A stretch of 64,000 nucleotides of DNA from Tigriopus japonicus (Eukaryota > Arthropoda > Copepoda > Harpacticoida > Harpacticidae), in assembly GCA_010645155.1 (NCBI GenBank), contig CM021314.1:913857-977856 (forward strand), given 5' to 3'. Shown here piece after piece: positions 47,231-56,789 of this stretch; position 1 is the stretch's first letter; each line of letters starts with the position of its first letter. The translations under genes were made by a program, and so were the position numbers. The notes under the pieces are model-generated. The model did not search any database. It worked only from the letters and a program-made list of their open reading frames with translations, and was not told the origin of the DNA.

Positions 47231-49732
47231 ATGTGGTCGTCTTCGGTCTCTCCGAAGGGCCATCCAGGACGCCATAATCATCGTGGTCCAGCCCCCATCA
47301 AAATCGGTATGAACCTGGCTCAACTCAAACTGGGTGGGCCAACTGCATCCTCATCAGCCTCGTCGGAAACCACGGTAACTACATCGATCACCTCGTTTCT
47401 CTCATGACATACATAGGTGGCCGCCCACTTTTAAGAGCGTAAACGTTATTGCTCCCTGGAAAGACTTGAAGACCAATCCCAAGAACTGTCTAAATCGGCC
47501 TTTTAGATATCGTTAATAGACACACCCACTCGCCTAACATGGGATTAGAAGTACCCGTGTTTTGCGTTACCTAGTGCTACCTTGGAACGCTTTCAAACGA
47601 GCTTGCGTTTTTGAGTCCAGAATGATTGATTGATTCACTTCAAGTCGTCCCTATTTCAGGCCCAGACTGCTGCCAAGACCGCCTCTTCCTCCTCAGAAGA
47701 AGAAGGAGAACGCCCCTCGGGATTCGGTTCTTTTGGCGGCGATGCCCAGACCAAAGCCACGCCCATTCGCAATGAATTAGATCAAGGCTCTTCCGAGGCC
47801 GTGGAAAATCCCGTCTATACCACGGACGCGCAAAGCGAAAGCGATCTCATGGCCACCATGGGCTTCTCCGGTTTTGGTGCCGTGAAATCCGGTGGTCATC
47901 GGGCGAAACCGGCTCAACGGTTTGATCTGGACACGTTAGTGGCTGAAGCCCGTCAAACGGCTTTAGCGCGAAATGCGGAAAACAATGCTAAACTGGAACG
48001 ATTGGGGGTCGAGAATGCGGCTCGAATCGAAGCCCAGTTGCCCGTGTCGGACTCGGGACCGTCCAAAAATGAGGACGAATCCGAAGAAATCGTGGGGCCC
48101 GTACCACCATCCTCCGATTCACCCTCGACTATAGCCGGTCATCGTAGAAAGCGAACGCAAAGTCCCGCATTGATCCCTGAGACAAAAAATCAAACCCAGT
48201 CAGACCGTGAGGAAGACAATGGGGAGGATGACGATGAGGAGGATGAAGAAGAGGAAGAGTCCTTGGAGAGCCGGATCCCCAAAAGCCATGAAATCGAGCT
48301 GAAACACGGTAGTAAGCCCATTTCCGCGTTGGCCATTGACCCGTCGGGCTCGCGATTGATCTCGGGTGGGTTGGACTATGAGGTCAAGTTCTGGGATTTC
48401 GCCGGCATGGACGCCTCACTCCGCAGTTTCCGGTCCATTCGTCCGTGCGAAAGTCACGTCATCAAGCAACTCGAATATTCCGCCACGGGCGACAAGATTC
48501 TCGTGGTGGGTGGCAGTGCGCAAGCCAAGGTCCTGGATCGAGATGGCCATGAACTGTTTCAGTGCGTCAAAGGCGATCCTTATGTGGTGGATGTGCGCCG
48601 CAACAAAGGTCACGTGGGTGGGCTCACCGCCGGATGTTGGCATCCGAAAATCAAAGACGAGTTCATCACGGCCGCCACGGATGGCAGTCTTCGGATTTGG
48701 CTCATCGAGGACAAAGGTCGCAAGTCCAAGATGGCCATCAAGTGTAAGTCGTCCGGTGGACTCAAGGCCAATCCCACGTGTTGTACGGTGAGTCGTGATG
48801 GTCTTTTGGTCGCTGCGGGATGTCAAGACGGCTCCATTCAGATGTGGGATCATCGCAAGTCCTTTGTCAATGTGTCGCTCATGTTACGCGATGCTCATCA
48901 AAATGGCACGGACACGTCGAGTATCGCGTGCGGCTACGACAACCATCACTTTACTACTCGCGGTGGCGACGACACGCTGAAACTATGGGACATTCGTAAT
49001 TTTAAGAAAGCGGTCCACGTGGCCACGGGCTTGTTTAGTAAATTTGAAATGACCGAAGCCTGCTTCAGTCCCGACGACCGGATGATAGTGACGGGTACCT
49101 CTATGGATCGCGGTGAAACATCCGGCAAACTCGTCTTCTTCGAGAAGGCCACCTTCAACAAGATCTGTGAGATGGAGGTGGGAAGTTCCCACGTGATCGG
49201 AGCCAAATGGCATCCCAAGCTCAACCAGATGATGGTGGGCAGCGGGGATGGCGTAGTCAGACTCTACTACGACCCCGTCAAATCCGTCAATGGAGCCAAG
49301 CTGTGCGTGGTCAAGACGGCCACCAAGGCCAAAACCACGCAATTCATCGCCACACAGCATATCATCACGCCCTATTCGTTACCCATGTTCCGCGAAGAGC
49401 GGCAACGATCCACCAAGAGGCAAGAGGAACGCGCTCGCAAAGATCCCGTTAAGTCTCGCCGGCCCGATCTGCCCTTGGGGATGAAAGGAACGGGTGGGCG
49501 TGTGGCGGCCGGAGGCAGTACTCTCCATTCGTTCATGGCCAAGCAGATCTCGGTTAAGAATAAGGACGATCACATTGATCCTCGCGAGAGAATTCTGCGG
49601 CACGCCAAAGATAGCGAGGATAATCCGTATTGGATTGCGCCCGCATATAAGAAAACCCAACCGAAGGCCATTTTTAACACCGAGCACGAGCAGCCGCCTG
49701 AGAAAAAGACCAAAACTGAAACCTTTGGATAG
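47231..49732 (+). CDS. WDR70: WD repeat-containing protein 70 (WDR70) orthologue
   Basis: Exon 1 (47231-47374) and exon 2 (47660-49732) join in phase 0 for 738 residues (human 654). An Ala/Ser- and acid-rich N-terminus (Glu/Asp run near residue 220-225) precedes a WD40 propeller. Typical blades include GSRLISGGLDYEVKFWDFAG, DGSLRIWLIED, DGSIQMWDHR and GGDDTLKLWDIR. WDR70-specific strings include FAGMDAS, CESHVIKQLEYS, GGSAQAKVLDRDG, LPMFREERQRSTKR and ILRHAKDSEDNPYWIAPAY. WDR70 is nuclear and, in human and fission-yeast work, is linked to histone H2B ubiquitylation during DNA double-strand break repair. The start is the first ATG of exon 1, after the CT tract. Intron 1 is 285 bp. Base composition is more GC-rich than the flanks, as expected for a conserved coding exon. 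Confidence 0.95.
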
Positions 49733-50670
49733 TTGGATTTTTTGGATCCAAGATACTCTTTATTCTCAATTGGAATGAAAATACTACGAAATACATATAT
49801 AATAGGGTACGTTCATTTTATTGTATACTTCGATGTTACAAAAAAATCCTTTGGTTAATATTTCTAATTTTTGAGTGACTTCAGTCCCTTGAGACGTGAC
49901 TCCAACATACCATTGCCCAATGTCCGATTTCGGACTTTGTGGAATTTGACCCGTTGTGAAAATTGGTCACTTTAATTTGTATGGTAGGTCAATTTTGTTC
50001 TTGATCCTTTCTAAGTTCGAATGGAGGAAGAAAGAGGTTCGTGCTTGGGGTAGGCAAATCGCAAAAAATACTTAATATTTTCTTTTGAAAGTGTGCAAAA
50101 TCTGGGATGAAATTGATCTTTTATAACACTTGAGACTTTTTCAAAAACTGAGCTCAAGGGTCAGCTTCATTAACACTGTTTAATGCTAAGTAAGAGATGC
50201 TATTGTTAAGTCGTGAAATAAACTCATGAATAGGATACTTTTCGTCTTACTTGACCAATGAAAGAGGGGAAAAAAGAAAAAAGAAAAATGTGACAAATGT
50301 AACAGCATGGCCGTTACTTAATCATTAAAAAAGGAACAAATCATTGTACTTTGTTATTTGTAACTCCTTTTGCTCATGTCATGGGGCCCAAATCGTGGAT
50401 CAAGTGAAATTATTCTCCATCACAAATCATTAGAGGTGGCATAAACACATCAGAAAAACAGACATGCGACCGACCCTTTGTGAGAATCTAACAGTCTGAA
50501 CACGCAAAGATTCCCAGGTTAGACGCACAAGGCTTAAAATATCTTCGTCGGTCATTTTTAATATATTATGATTGAGAGAAAAACATAGCTCCTGAAATGT
50601 ACTCCCCTCATGTCCATTATCACTCCAACCACCAAAAGTGCCTGACAAAAAAAAGTTCACTCAAAGCAAG
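49733..50670. other. Intergenic between WDR70 and the lectin-domain gene
   Basis: AT-rich, without recognisable coding content. No AATAAA was found near the WDR70 stop; the first is near 50215, which seems far for this gene. Confidence 0.45.
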
Positions 50671-53153
50671 ATGAGAACTCGCACTTTCAAGACAAAAAAA
50701 GTGTCCTTGCTTTTTTTGGCCTTCGAAGTCTTAGTGCAAACACGATTGTCAGTGAGAGCATTGATGCAATGTCAAAGTGGATCTGACCCGTTGCCCGTCC
50801 CATTCCAGATGTATGGCTCTGTGGCCTTTATGGCGATCAGAAAGGCCGAGACGGGAGCTGGAAAAGCCGCTAAGGCTTGTTCAAAGGCTTCTCCGGAAGG
50901 AGTCCTCGCAATGCCCAAAAGTGAAGCCATGGCTTTGGACCTTAAAACCATCATGGAGAATCACAACGGTGAGTGTGTATTATTACTACTCATCGTCTTC
51001 ATTTTAAGCGAGTGTCAAGATTTAGAGTACAAAGAAGAGCATTGTTGGAGATAAGGCTTACTCTTTTACCCTTTACATCACACCGCTATTAATGTTATTT
51101 TTTTACAAAACTAGGCAATTTCTTTTGTCAAACGTAAAATGAGTCCCAGGATAAACTCTTTTGCGATTGCGAGCTTGCTTTTTGTTGCGCCCAAAATATT
51201 CTTTTTCTCTTCCGATTGGAATTTCAAGGTCTTCTGTTATCCCTTTTACAAAAGGTCAGCTCATTTTATCAGAGTGAAAATGTATGCTTTTTCAAAGCTA
51301 TGTACTGAAGAGAGCACTAAATTAGGGAGAGCACTAAACGGCATAAGGGCGCTGAATAGCTTACGTTCGTTTTGTGGAGGATGAAACACAAGTTAAGAGA
51401 TACCGCAACTTTTGATTCAGATAGTTAATTGAGTCGAAATTTAAGATGCCATATTCAAGAAAAAGAAAACTCATCGGATTCGATGAGATTGAACATGATA
51501 ATTCTGACTCCTAATATCTGAGTCCACCTTTGAGTAGGTTCTGAACCAATCGCCAGTTTATATTGCCCGTCATTCCTCCCAATCCAATCAGCTTTTACTT
51601 TGTTAAAAGCTTTTCTTTGTTACTTAAAAGAGTTCAGACATTGTTGCTTTAAAGGGCTGATTTTACATTGCCTATGTCCATATGTCCATATATTCAATGA
51701 ATTGTCAATGTTACTTTCCCAAGTGGATACACAAAGAGGGCCACCTAGTTGCAAATTTTGGTGCCAGTTGTATTTTGCAACTTTGTCCGAGTCCTACTTT
51801 TTGGCCTCCTTTTTTACTTGTTGAACAGATTTTGCCCATTTCAATTCTTTCAGATGGTGAAATTTGGATTGGGTTAAAAAAGGCGGATGACGATGAAGAT
51901 GAGTGTTTTAATGCGGGTTGTAACTCGATATTACAATGGAAAGACGGGTCAAGCTTTGAATACCACTCTTGGATGGGACATTTGTCAGTAGATGAGGATG
52001 ATAAATGTTTTAGGCTCTCATATGGGTCCAATATAATAAGTGGGAGTTGTAACCAATGGATTGAAGGCCACATTTGTCAGTTCAATTGTCCAGGTAAGAC
52101 CCGTCTTGGCACTGGCCATCACGGAATACTGAGTCGTATTGTAATTATACCAAATATGTTCTTAAATTGAAGGCGAAATAGTGGAAGTCAACGCAACTTG
52201 TCCCTTGGGCGAACCTATTCCCAAAGATTTTCAACCTCAAGGAAATAACTGGTATAAGATTCTACAGAATACTGAAGGTTCCAAAGCGGAGGCTCAACAA
52301 GCCTGCTCAGCTATTGGCGGTCAATTGCCCACAATTACCGACGAGGAATCCTTCGATGCTCTCACGGAGATATTGAAATTCGCTAGTAAGTCGAACATTG
52401 CTTAGAAAATCCATCGATCTGATAAAACACTACATAGCATGCTCTCTTTTGCAGATGGCGAAACCTGGCTAAATATGAATCCAATCACTGTGGAATGTCA
52501 AAATGAGGCTTGCAATTCCAATCAATCCTGGAGTAATGGGCAACCATTTTTCTATTCCCATGATTGGTACGAGTTTGTGAATTTTCAAATCGCAGATTGT
52601 GCCACGATTAGAAACTTTGAATCAGATTTCAATGTCGTGACCAAGAGCTGTCTATCAAATTCTTCCATCATTTGCGAATTCGCTTGTCAGCCACCAATTG
52701 AAACTAACACCACCACCACCACCACCACCACTACCAACACCACTACCACCACCACCACCACCACCGCCACGGCCGCCACATCCACGACAACCCTAATTTC
52801 TCCCGGAACTACTCCCACAGACCCATCATTGCCGGCTAATAACGATTACGATCCACCTGAAGTGGTAACATGGACGGGTTTGGTGCCTAATGATGTGAAT
52901 AGAGATGTGGCATGCCAACGAGAATGTGCCAAGGATAATCCATTGGGTTATAAAAGCTTTGGGAAAATCAAAGGTGAGATTGGGACGAACTTTTTGGAGA
53001 GACTACTTAACAAGAATTGGTGGCACATTCTTGATTTCAGATCCGTTTGAGAAAGATCTTTCTCCTGTCTTGTGGCCTTGCTTGTGTATGAGATCCAAAA
53101 TAATGCGAGCGCCTGGTTTCTTCTGCGGTCCACAAAACAACATATGCACCTGA
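50671..53153 (+). CDS. Secreted protein with two C-type-lectin-like domains and a Thr-rich linker
   Basis: Five exons, 50671-50968, 51854-52093, 52173-52385, 52455-52973 and 53041-53153, join in phase 1 throughout (1,383 nt, 460 residues). A basic N-terminus and hydrophobic core (VSLLFLAFEVLV) form a signal peptide. Two C-type-lectin-like folds follow. Each is split by an intron before the (D/N)GE(I/T)W element and ends with C..W..ICQ..C or C..SSIICEFAC. Neither shows the EPN/QPD or WND motifs of calcium-dependent sugar binding, so carbohydrate recognition is doubtful. A Thr run (about residues 335-363, encoded by ACC repeats) suggests an O-glycosylated stalk. The end is Cys-rich (VACQRECAKDNPLGYKSF) with a weak PAN/apple look. 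No membrane segment is visible. Intron 1 (885 bp) contains a MITE copy. The last exon is the least certain. Confidence 0.75.
51258..51446. mobile_element. Diverged copy of the 62229-62412 MITE family
   Basis: The left part shares CAGCTCA, CAGAGT(G/A)AAAA, TATGTAC and GAGAGAGCA-type words, in order, with the element at 62229. The right end is a diverged inverted copy (GATTCAGATAGTTAATTGAGTC). It lies inside intron 1 of the lectin-domain gene. Confidence 0.5.
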
Positions 53154-53574
53154 TTTTTAAGCATGTGGGGGAAGAAACTATAAAAATCAAACGATTTTCA
53201 GCGTTTTTTTGCTTTTTGGAGGGCTTCGACGACATAAGCAAACCTGTCAGAAATTCACACCCACTGTGTTCTCTTTTTCTGAACATACTGACTTTTGAGT
53301 TGAGTTTGTATGCGAGGCTATGTACTCAGAATGATCAGTTTTAAGTCTTAGGTCAAGATAAGCCATAAAAATAATTGAAATTGTTATTTTGTTGTCCAAA
53401 TTAGTGTTTAATTTGTGTACATTCAATTTCTTCATTGAAGAAACACTTCAGGCACCAACGAGAGATGAAGATAAAAGTTTTGGTGTTCATGGTTTGTTCT
53501 TATTCCAAGTAGGAAGAGGTTTTTAATTTGATGCATTGATGAGGCTACCTTCCAAAGCCTGAAAACCATAGATA

Positions 53575-53580
53575 AATAAA
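53575..53580 (+). terminator. Poly(A) signal AATAAA of the lectin-domain gene
   Basis: The first canonical hexamer downstream of the proposed stop at 53153. A 3' UTR of about 430 bp is implied. Confidence 0.5.
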
Positions 53581-54528
53581 ATATTACCTATTTACCTAAC
53601 AAAGTTAAAAATGATGGTTTCATAAGGAACGAGTGCGCTACCTTGTTTGTAACGCAAATATCCCTTTTGAAGTTTGATTCTCAAAGTCAATCCAGAAAAT
53701 ACAGCCTGAGTCATCTAGAGGTCACAGATCAAACAACTGTCGCCGTCGTCTACCTGCTTAGCTAGAACTGAGAGGTCTGGAGCTGGTCTGTGTGAAAACC
53801 TCTTATTCTAGATTTATTTCCAAGAACTTCCACCTCTTTTTATTTCTGATGGACCGTACGGGCTCTTAACCGAAACTGAATTTTCAACTGAAAGCTCTTT
53901 CGTTCCATTACTACTTTTTATGTTGCCATAAGTAATGTCAGGGCAAGAAAAACAGCCTATGGTAATCCAGTTGGAAAGGCGGTCATAAACCAATTAATTT
54001 ATATTTGTTGGTCTCCAATGTTTTTAAGATGTTGGAAATCATAATTTTGCTAAGCAATTAATGTTAAAAGCTACCGACTCTTGTGTCAGAGTATTTTCTA
54101 GAAATGATGCTTACAGTGGCTTCTTAAGTATAGCACATGCCCGTTTGCCTTTTCCATAATAGTACTAACGCGTGAAACGGGACTTTGTCGGACCTTTACA
54201 GGTTTAACAAGGGGAAAATGAGATATAGTCCTCGTAGATTTTTTCAATCAAAGGAAAAACCACCTCAGGAATTCATGTTATTTAATTATAAGTTACTCGT
54301 TTTAAGCTTATTTTGAAACCTCTTGGGACGATTCAGATATTTCGAATAGCAAGAAGGGAGGAGCTTGTCAGTGAGCTTGATCGGAGCAAATTCACTTTCC
54401 TGGCACATGGTAAGCCAAAAAAAGTTTCACTATTGCACAAAAATGTTGGACGCAAAAACGAACGGTAAAAAAAACTGAACTACAATTAATTGAGTGATAT
54501 CCGGCGACCTTGATCTCATAATGCATTT
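53581..54528. other. Convergent intergenic region
   Basis: It lies between the lectin-domain gene and RTCA, which point toward each other. No gene seen. Confidence 0.5.
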
Positions 54529-55623
54529 TCAAGTTTCTTTTGACGGGCTATTGGACCATCCAATCCCTTGACATTCGATAATATTGGTTTTATCATCACG
54601 TTCATGAATCTGAAATTTGGCATGCGAGAGCAATTCACTGATCCAAATCGCCGTTGTCGTGTGCATTTCCAAGGGACCTGTCAGAATGCGGGATTTGCCT
54701 TTGGCCAAAGCCATGTAGATGATGAGCATATCTTGCATGTTCTTGTCCACACAAATAGATTGTCTAAGTGAGTGAATCATCTCTTGGGCCGCATTCTGAC
54801 CTGTCTTGGCCGGCTTGACTTTGGGAGAGCCCACAGCACAAGCCCCAATGGTGCAGCCAGTGGATGTTTTGGCCACAATTACAATACTCGAACCGTTGCC
54901 AGTGGCAGAGGGCTCTTTGAAAGATCGAGTCTGAACCTTGATGTCGGACGGAAGGGACTGTTTGATCAATACTTGGGCTGCGTGGGCCATCTCTTGGGCC
55001 AGGGACTCCGGCAATGTTCCGGCCACTGAGGCCTCGATTTCAATAGACTCCACCTTTCCTGGGTCTGTCAAATCGACGGGAGACAACTCTCGAACAGGAT
55101 GGCGCACTGCTAGCTCTATGTGACCCCCGCCTTTGGGAAAGTAGCCTTTTTTGATGACTTTCATGTCGAATTGGGCACCGAAGAGGGCTAAATTGGGACG
55201 GAATACTTTGTCGTAATAGTCGACGGTGGGAGCCATATCTGCATTGGTGCCTCCTCTCAAATCCAACGACGTAGGGGCATTGGCAAACAACAGAACAGGC
55301 AGAGATACTTGAGCTAGAAGAGTCACTGCCCCAGCAGTTTTTGTGTCGGCGGAATATTGGCCTCCTGTCGGTTCCGATTTCCCTGGGACGAAGTCCACTT
55401 CCATGGAATGCATTGAGGCTCCAGTTAATTGGCCCGATCGGATCTGTTGAACTAGAACGAGTCCTTGTAAATGCTGGGCTTTCAGTCCCGGTTTGGACCG
55501 GTTGCCTCGAATAGAATGGATGCGAATGGGTGTGCCTAAAATTGAGGCAAATCCCATGGCCATGCGCAAAATTTGACCACCTCCTTCGAGATGAGTGCCG
55601 TCAATAACCATTTTTGTGGCCAT
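54529..55623 (-). CDS. RTCA: RNA 3'-terminal phosphate cyclase (RTCA)
   Basis: One coding exon of 364 residues (human RTCA 366). The enzyme uses ATP to convert RNA 3'-phosphate ends to 2',3'-cyclic phosphates and acts in the nucleus in RNA processing. Seen here: the N-terminal EGGGQILR motif, the family string RGGTNADMAPTVDYY, GYFPKGGGHIE, and the nucleotidyl-accepting His (about residue 321) in MHTTTAIWI, which matches His320 of the human enzyme. The absence of introns is notable beside the multi-exon genes here. The ATG follows a splice acceptor (AATTTTCAG|) by only 9 nt, so the 5' UTR is spliced in cis, or a spliced leader is added. PTP4A lies upstream on the same strand. Confidence 0.96.
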   Translation of the reverse strand: MATKMVIDGTHLEGGGQILRMAMGFASILGTPIRIHSIRGNRSKPGLKAQHLQGLVLVQQIRSGQLTGASMHSMEVDFVPGKSEPTGGQYSADTKTAGAVTLLAQVSLPVLLFANAPTSLDLRGGTNADMAPTVDYYDKVFRPNLALFGAQFDMKVIKKGYFPKGGGHIELAVRHPVRELSPVDLTDPGKVESIEIEASVAGTLPESLAQEMAHAAQVLIKQSLPSDIKVQTRSFKEPSATGNGSSIVIVAKTSTGCTIGACAVGSPKVKPAKTGQNAAQEMIHSLRQSICVDKNMQDMLIIYMALAKGKSRILTGPLEMHTTTAIWISELLSHAKFQIHERDDKTNIIECQGIGWSNSPSKET

Positions 55624-55715
55624 TGCTTTGAGCTGAAAATTTCCAGAGAGTTAAAAAGTGGTCGGATGATTTATAATCTATTGGAGCTTATTTTTTGCTT
55701 TAGTTTTGCTTTATT
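55624..55715 (-). promoter_or_regulatory. PTP4A poly(A) signal followed by RTCA splice acceptor
   Basis: Reading the minus strand, AATAAA (55715-55710) is the first hexamer after the PTP4A stop. A pyrimidine-containing acceptor ending at 55633 follows 76 nt later, then 9 nt and the RTCA ATG. The spacing fits the intercistronic region of a trans-spliced operon, but an ordinary RTCA 5' UTR intron would look the same. Confidence 0.4.
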
Positions 55716-56204
55716 TTCTTGCAAACATGATTAATCCATCTGGAGTAGGACGAGAGAGGGTATATATAATCTTCATCGATTTATCACCATGATACTAAAT
55801 ATGGTTGATGTGTGCTTGAATTATTGGTCGCACACACTCAGACACAAACACACTGAGAAAGAAGGAAAAGTACAGCCGGAGCTATGATGGCCTTATGCCA
55901 GGGGAGGGACGAGGGGCGGGTTGTAGAGGTCAGATCAAACGAAGTAGTTGTGGCAATTTGGGGCAGGGACAATTTCGACAATACCTTGAAAAAGGGCCGC
56001 CCTGCTCCGCACTCTGGGTGGTGGTCAAAAGGACTTGTGTTCATCAAAAATTCATTAGGAAAAAAACTTTCAGTTCTTATTTTTGTTTGCGTACAAGTTG
56101 GTTGTATAAATAGGATGCAACTTCAATTGACAATTGAACGGGAAGGGACAAGAGGATGGGGATGGGGATTGGTATTTGTTGTAGTTGTGGATGTTGTTGT
56201 GTTT

Positions 56205-56789
56205 TCACTGGATCAGGCACTTGTTCTTGTCCTTGCCAAAATACTTTCTGCGCTTGTACTTGGCCAAGAACTCCAGTTGTCGGCTGTTGATGGCCCCGCG
56301 ACGCTTTTTGCGGATCAGTTCGACAGCATCCTCGTACTTCATGCCCAGCTCAATGAGAGCAATGGCTACAAGCACAGGCGCTCGACCTAAGCCGGTCACG
56401 CAATGAACCCCTACACACATTTCGGGGTTATTTGAAAACTCCTTGTTCAGGAGCATGAGCCATTTCTCGATGATCTCTGACGTGGGTGGCGAGCCATCTG
56501 TGAATGAAAGTTCTGTGAAGTTCACCCCCACGGCCGCGAGATCATCCGTTCGATAGGTCGGGTCGGTGGCACAGACCAAGTGCGTCACTTTGTTCTCCTT
56601 CAATATCTTGATGTAGTTTTGTATAGTGGAGTCCTGGGGCTGCTCCGTGATAAGGAAGCGCATATTCTTGCATTCAATCACGGCCGGTGCCGGCCGAATG
56701 ATCTTACTGCCCGTCATGTTACTAGGTAAAGCACCACCAGCAGCAGCCACGGGCGAAGGATGCTTGGTGGGTGAGGTGGCGTTGGACAT
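56205..56789 (-). CDS. PTP4A: PRL-type protein tyrosine phosphatase (PTP4A), prenylated
   Basis: A single exon of 194 residues; human PRLs have 167-173, and the extra is an N-terminal Ser/Pro/Ala-rich extension of about 20 residues. The P-loop HCVTGLGRAP places the catalytic Cys at 130 and Arg at 136. The general acid Asp is near 98 (SFTDGSPP), and the regulatory Cys of the redox pair is Cys73. A polybasic stretch (KYKRRKYFGKDKNK) precedes the C-terminal CaaX box CLIQ, which directs prenylation and membrane attachment. In known PRLs the P-loop is CVAGLGR; here Thr replaces Ala. PRLs also bind CNNM magnesium transporters. Start chosen as the first ATG; an internal Met at 25 would give the more usual length. 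Confidence 0.95.
   Translation of the reverse strand: MSNATSPTKHPSPVAAAGGALPSNMTGSKIIRPAPAVIECKNMRFLITEQPQDSTIQNYIKILKENKVTHLVCATDPTYRTDDLAAVGVNFTELSFTDGSPPTSEIIEKWLMLLNKEFSNNPEMCVGVHCVTGLGRAPVLVAIALIELGMKYEDAVELIRKKRRGAINSRQLEFLAKYKRRKYFGKDKNKCLIQ

Noticed and set aside
48366..48853. Long frames on both strands inside WDR70
   Set aside because: They lie in other frames of a conserved GC-rich WD40 exon and have no independent support.
55884..56390. Plus-strand frame of 168 codons antisense to PTP4A
   Set aside because: It overlaps the conserved PTP4A coding exon on the other strand and encodes nothing recognisable; a shadow frame.
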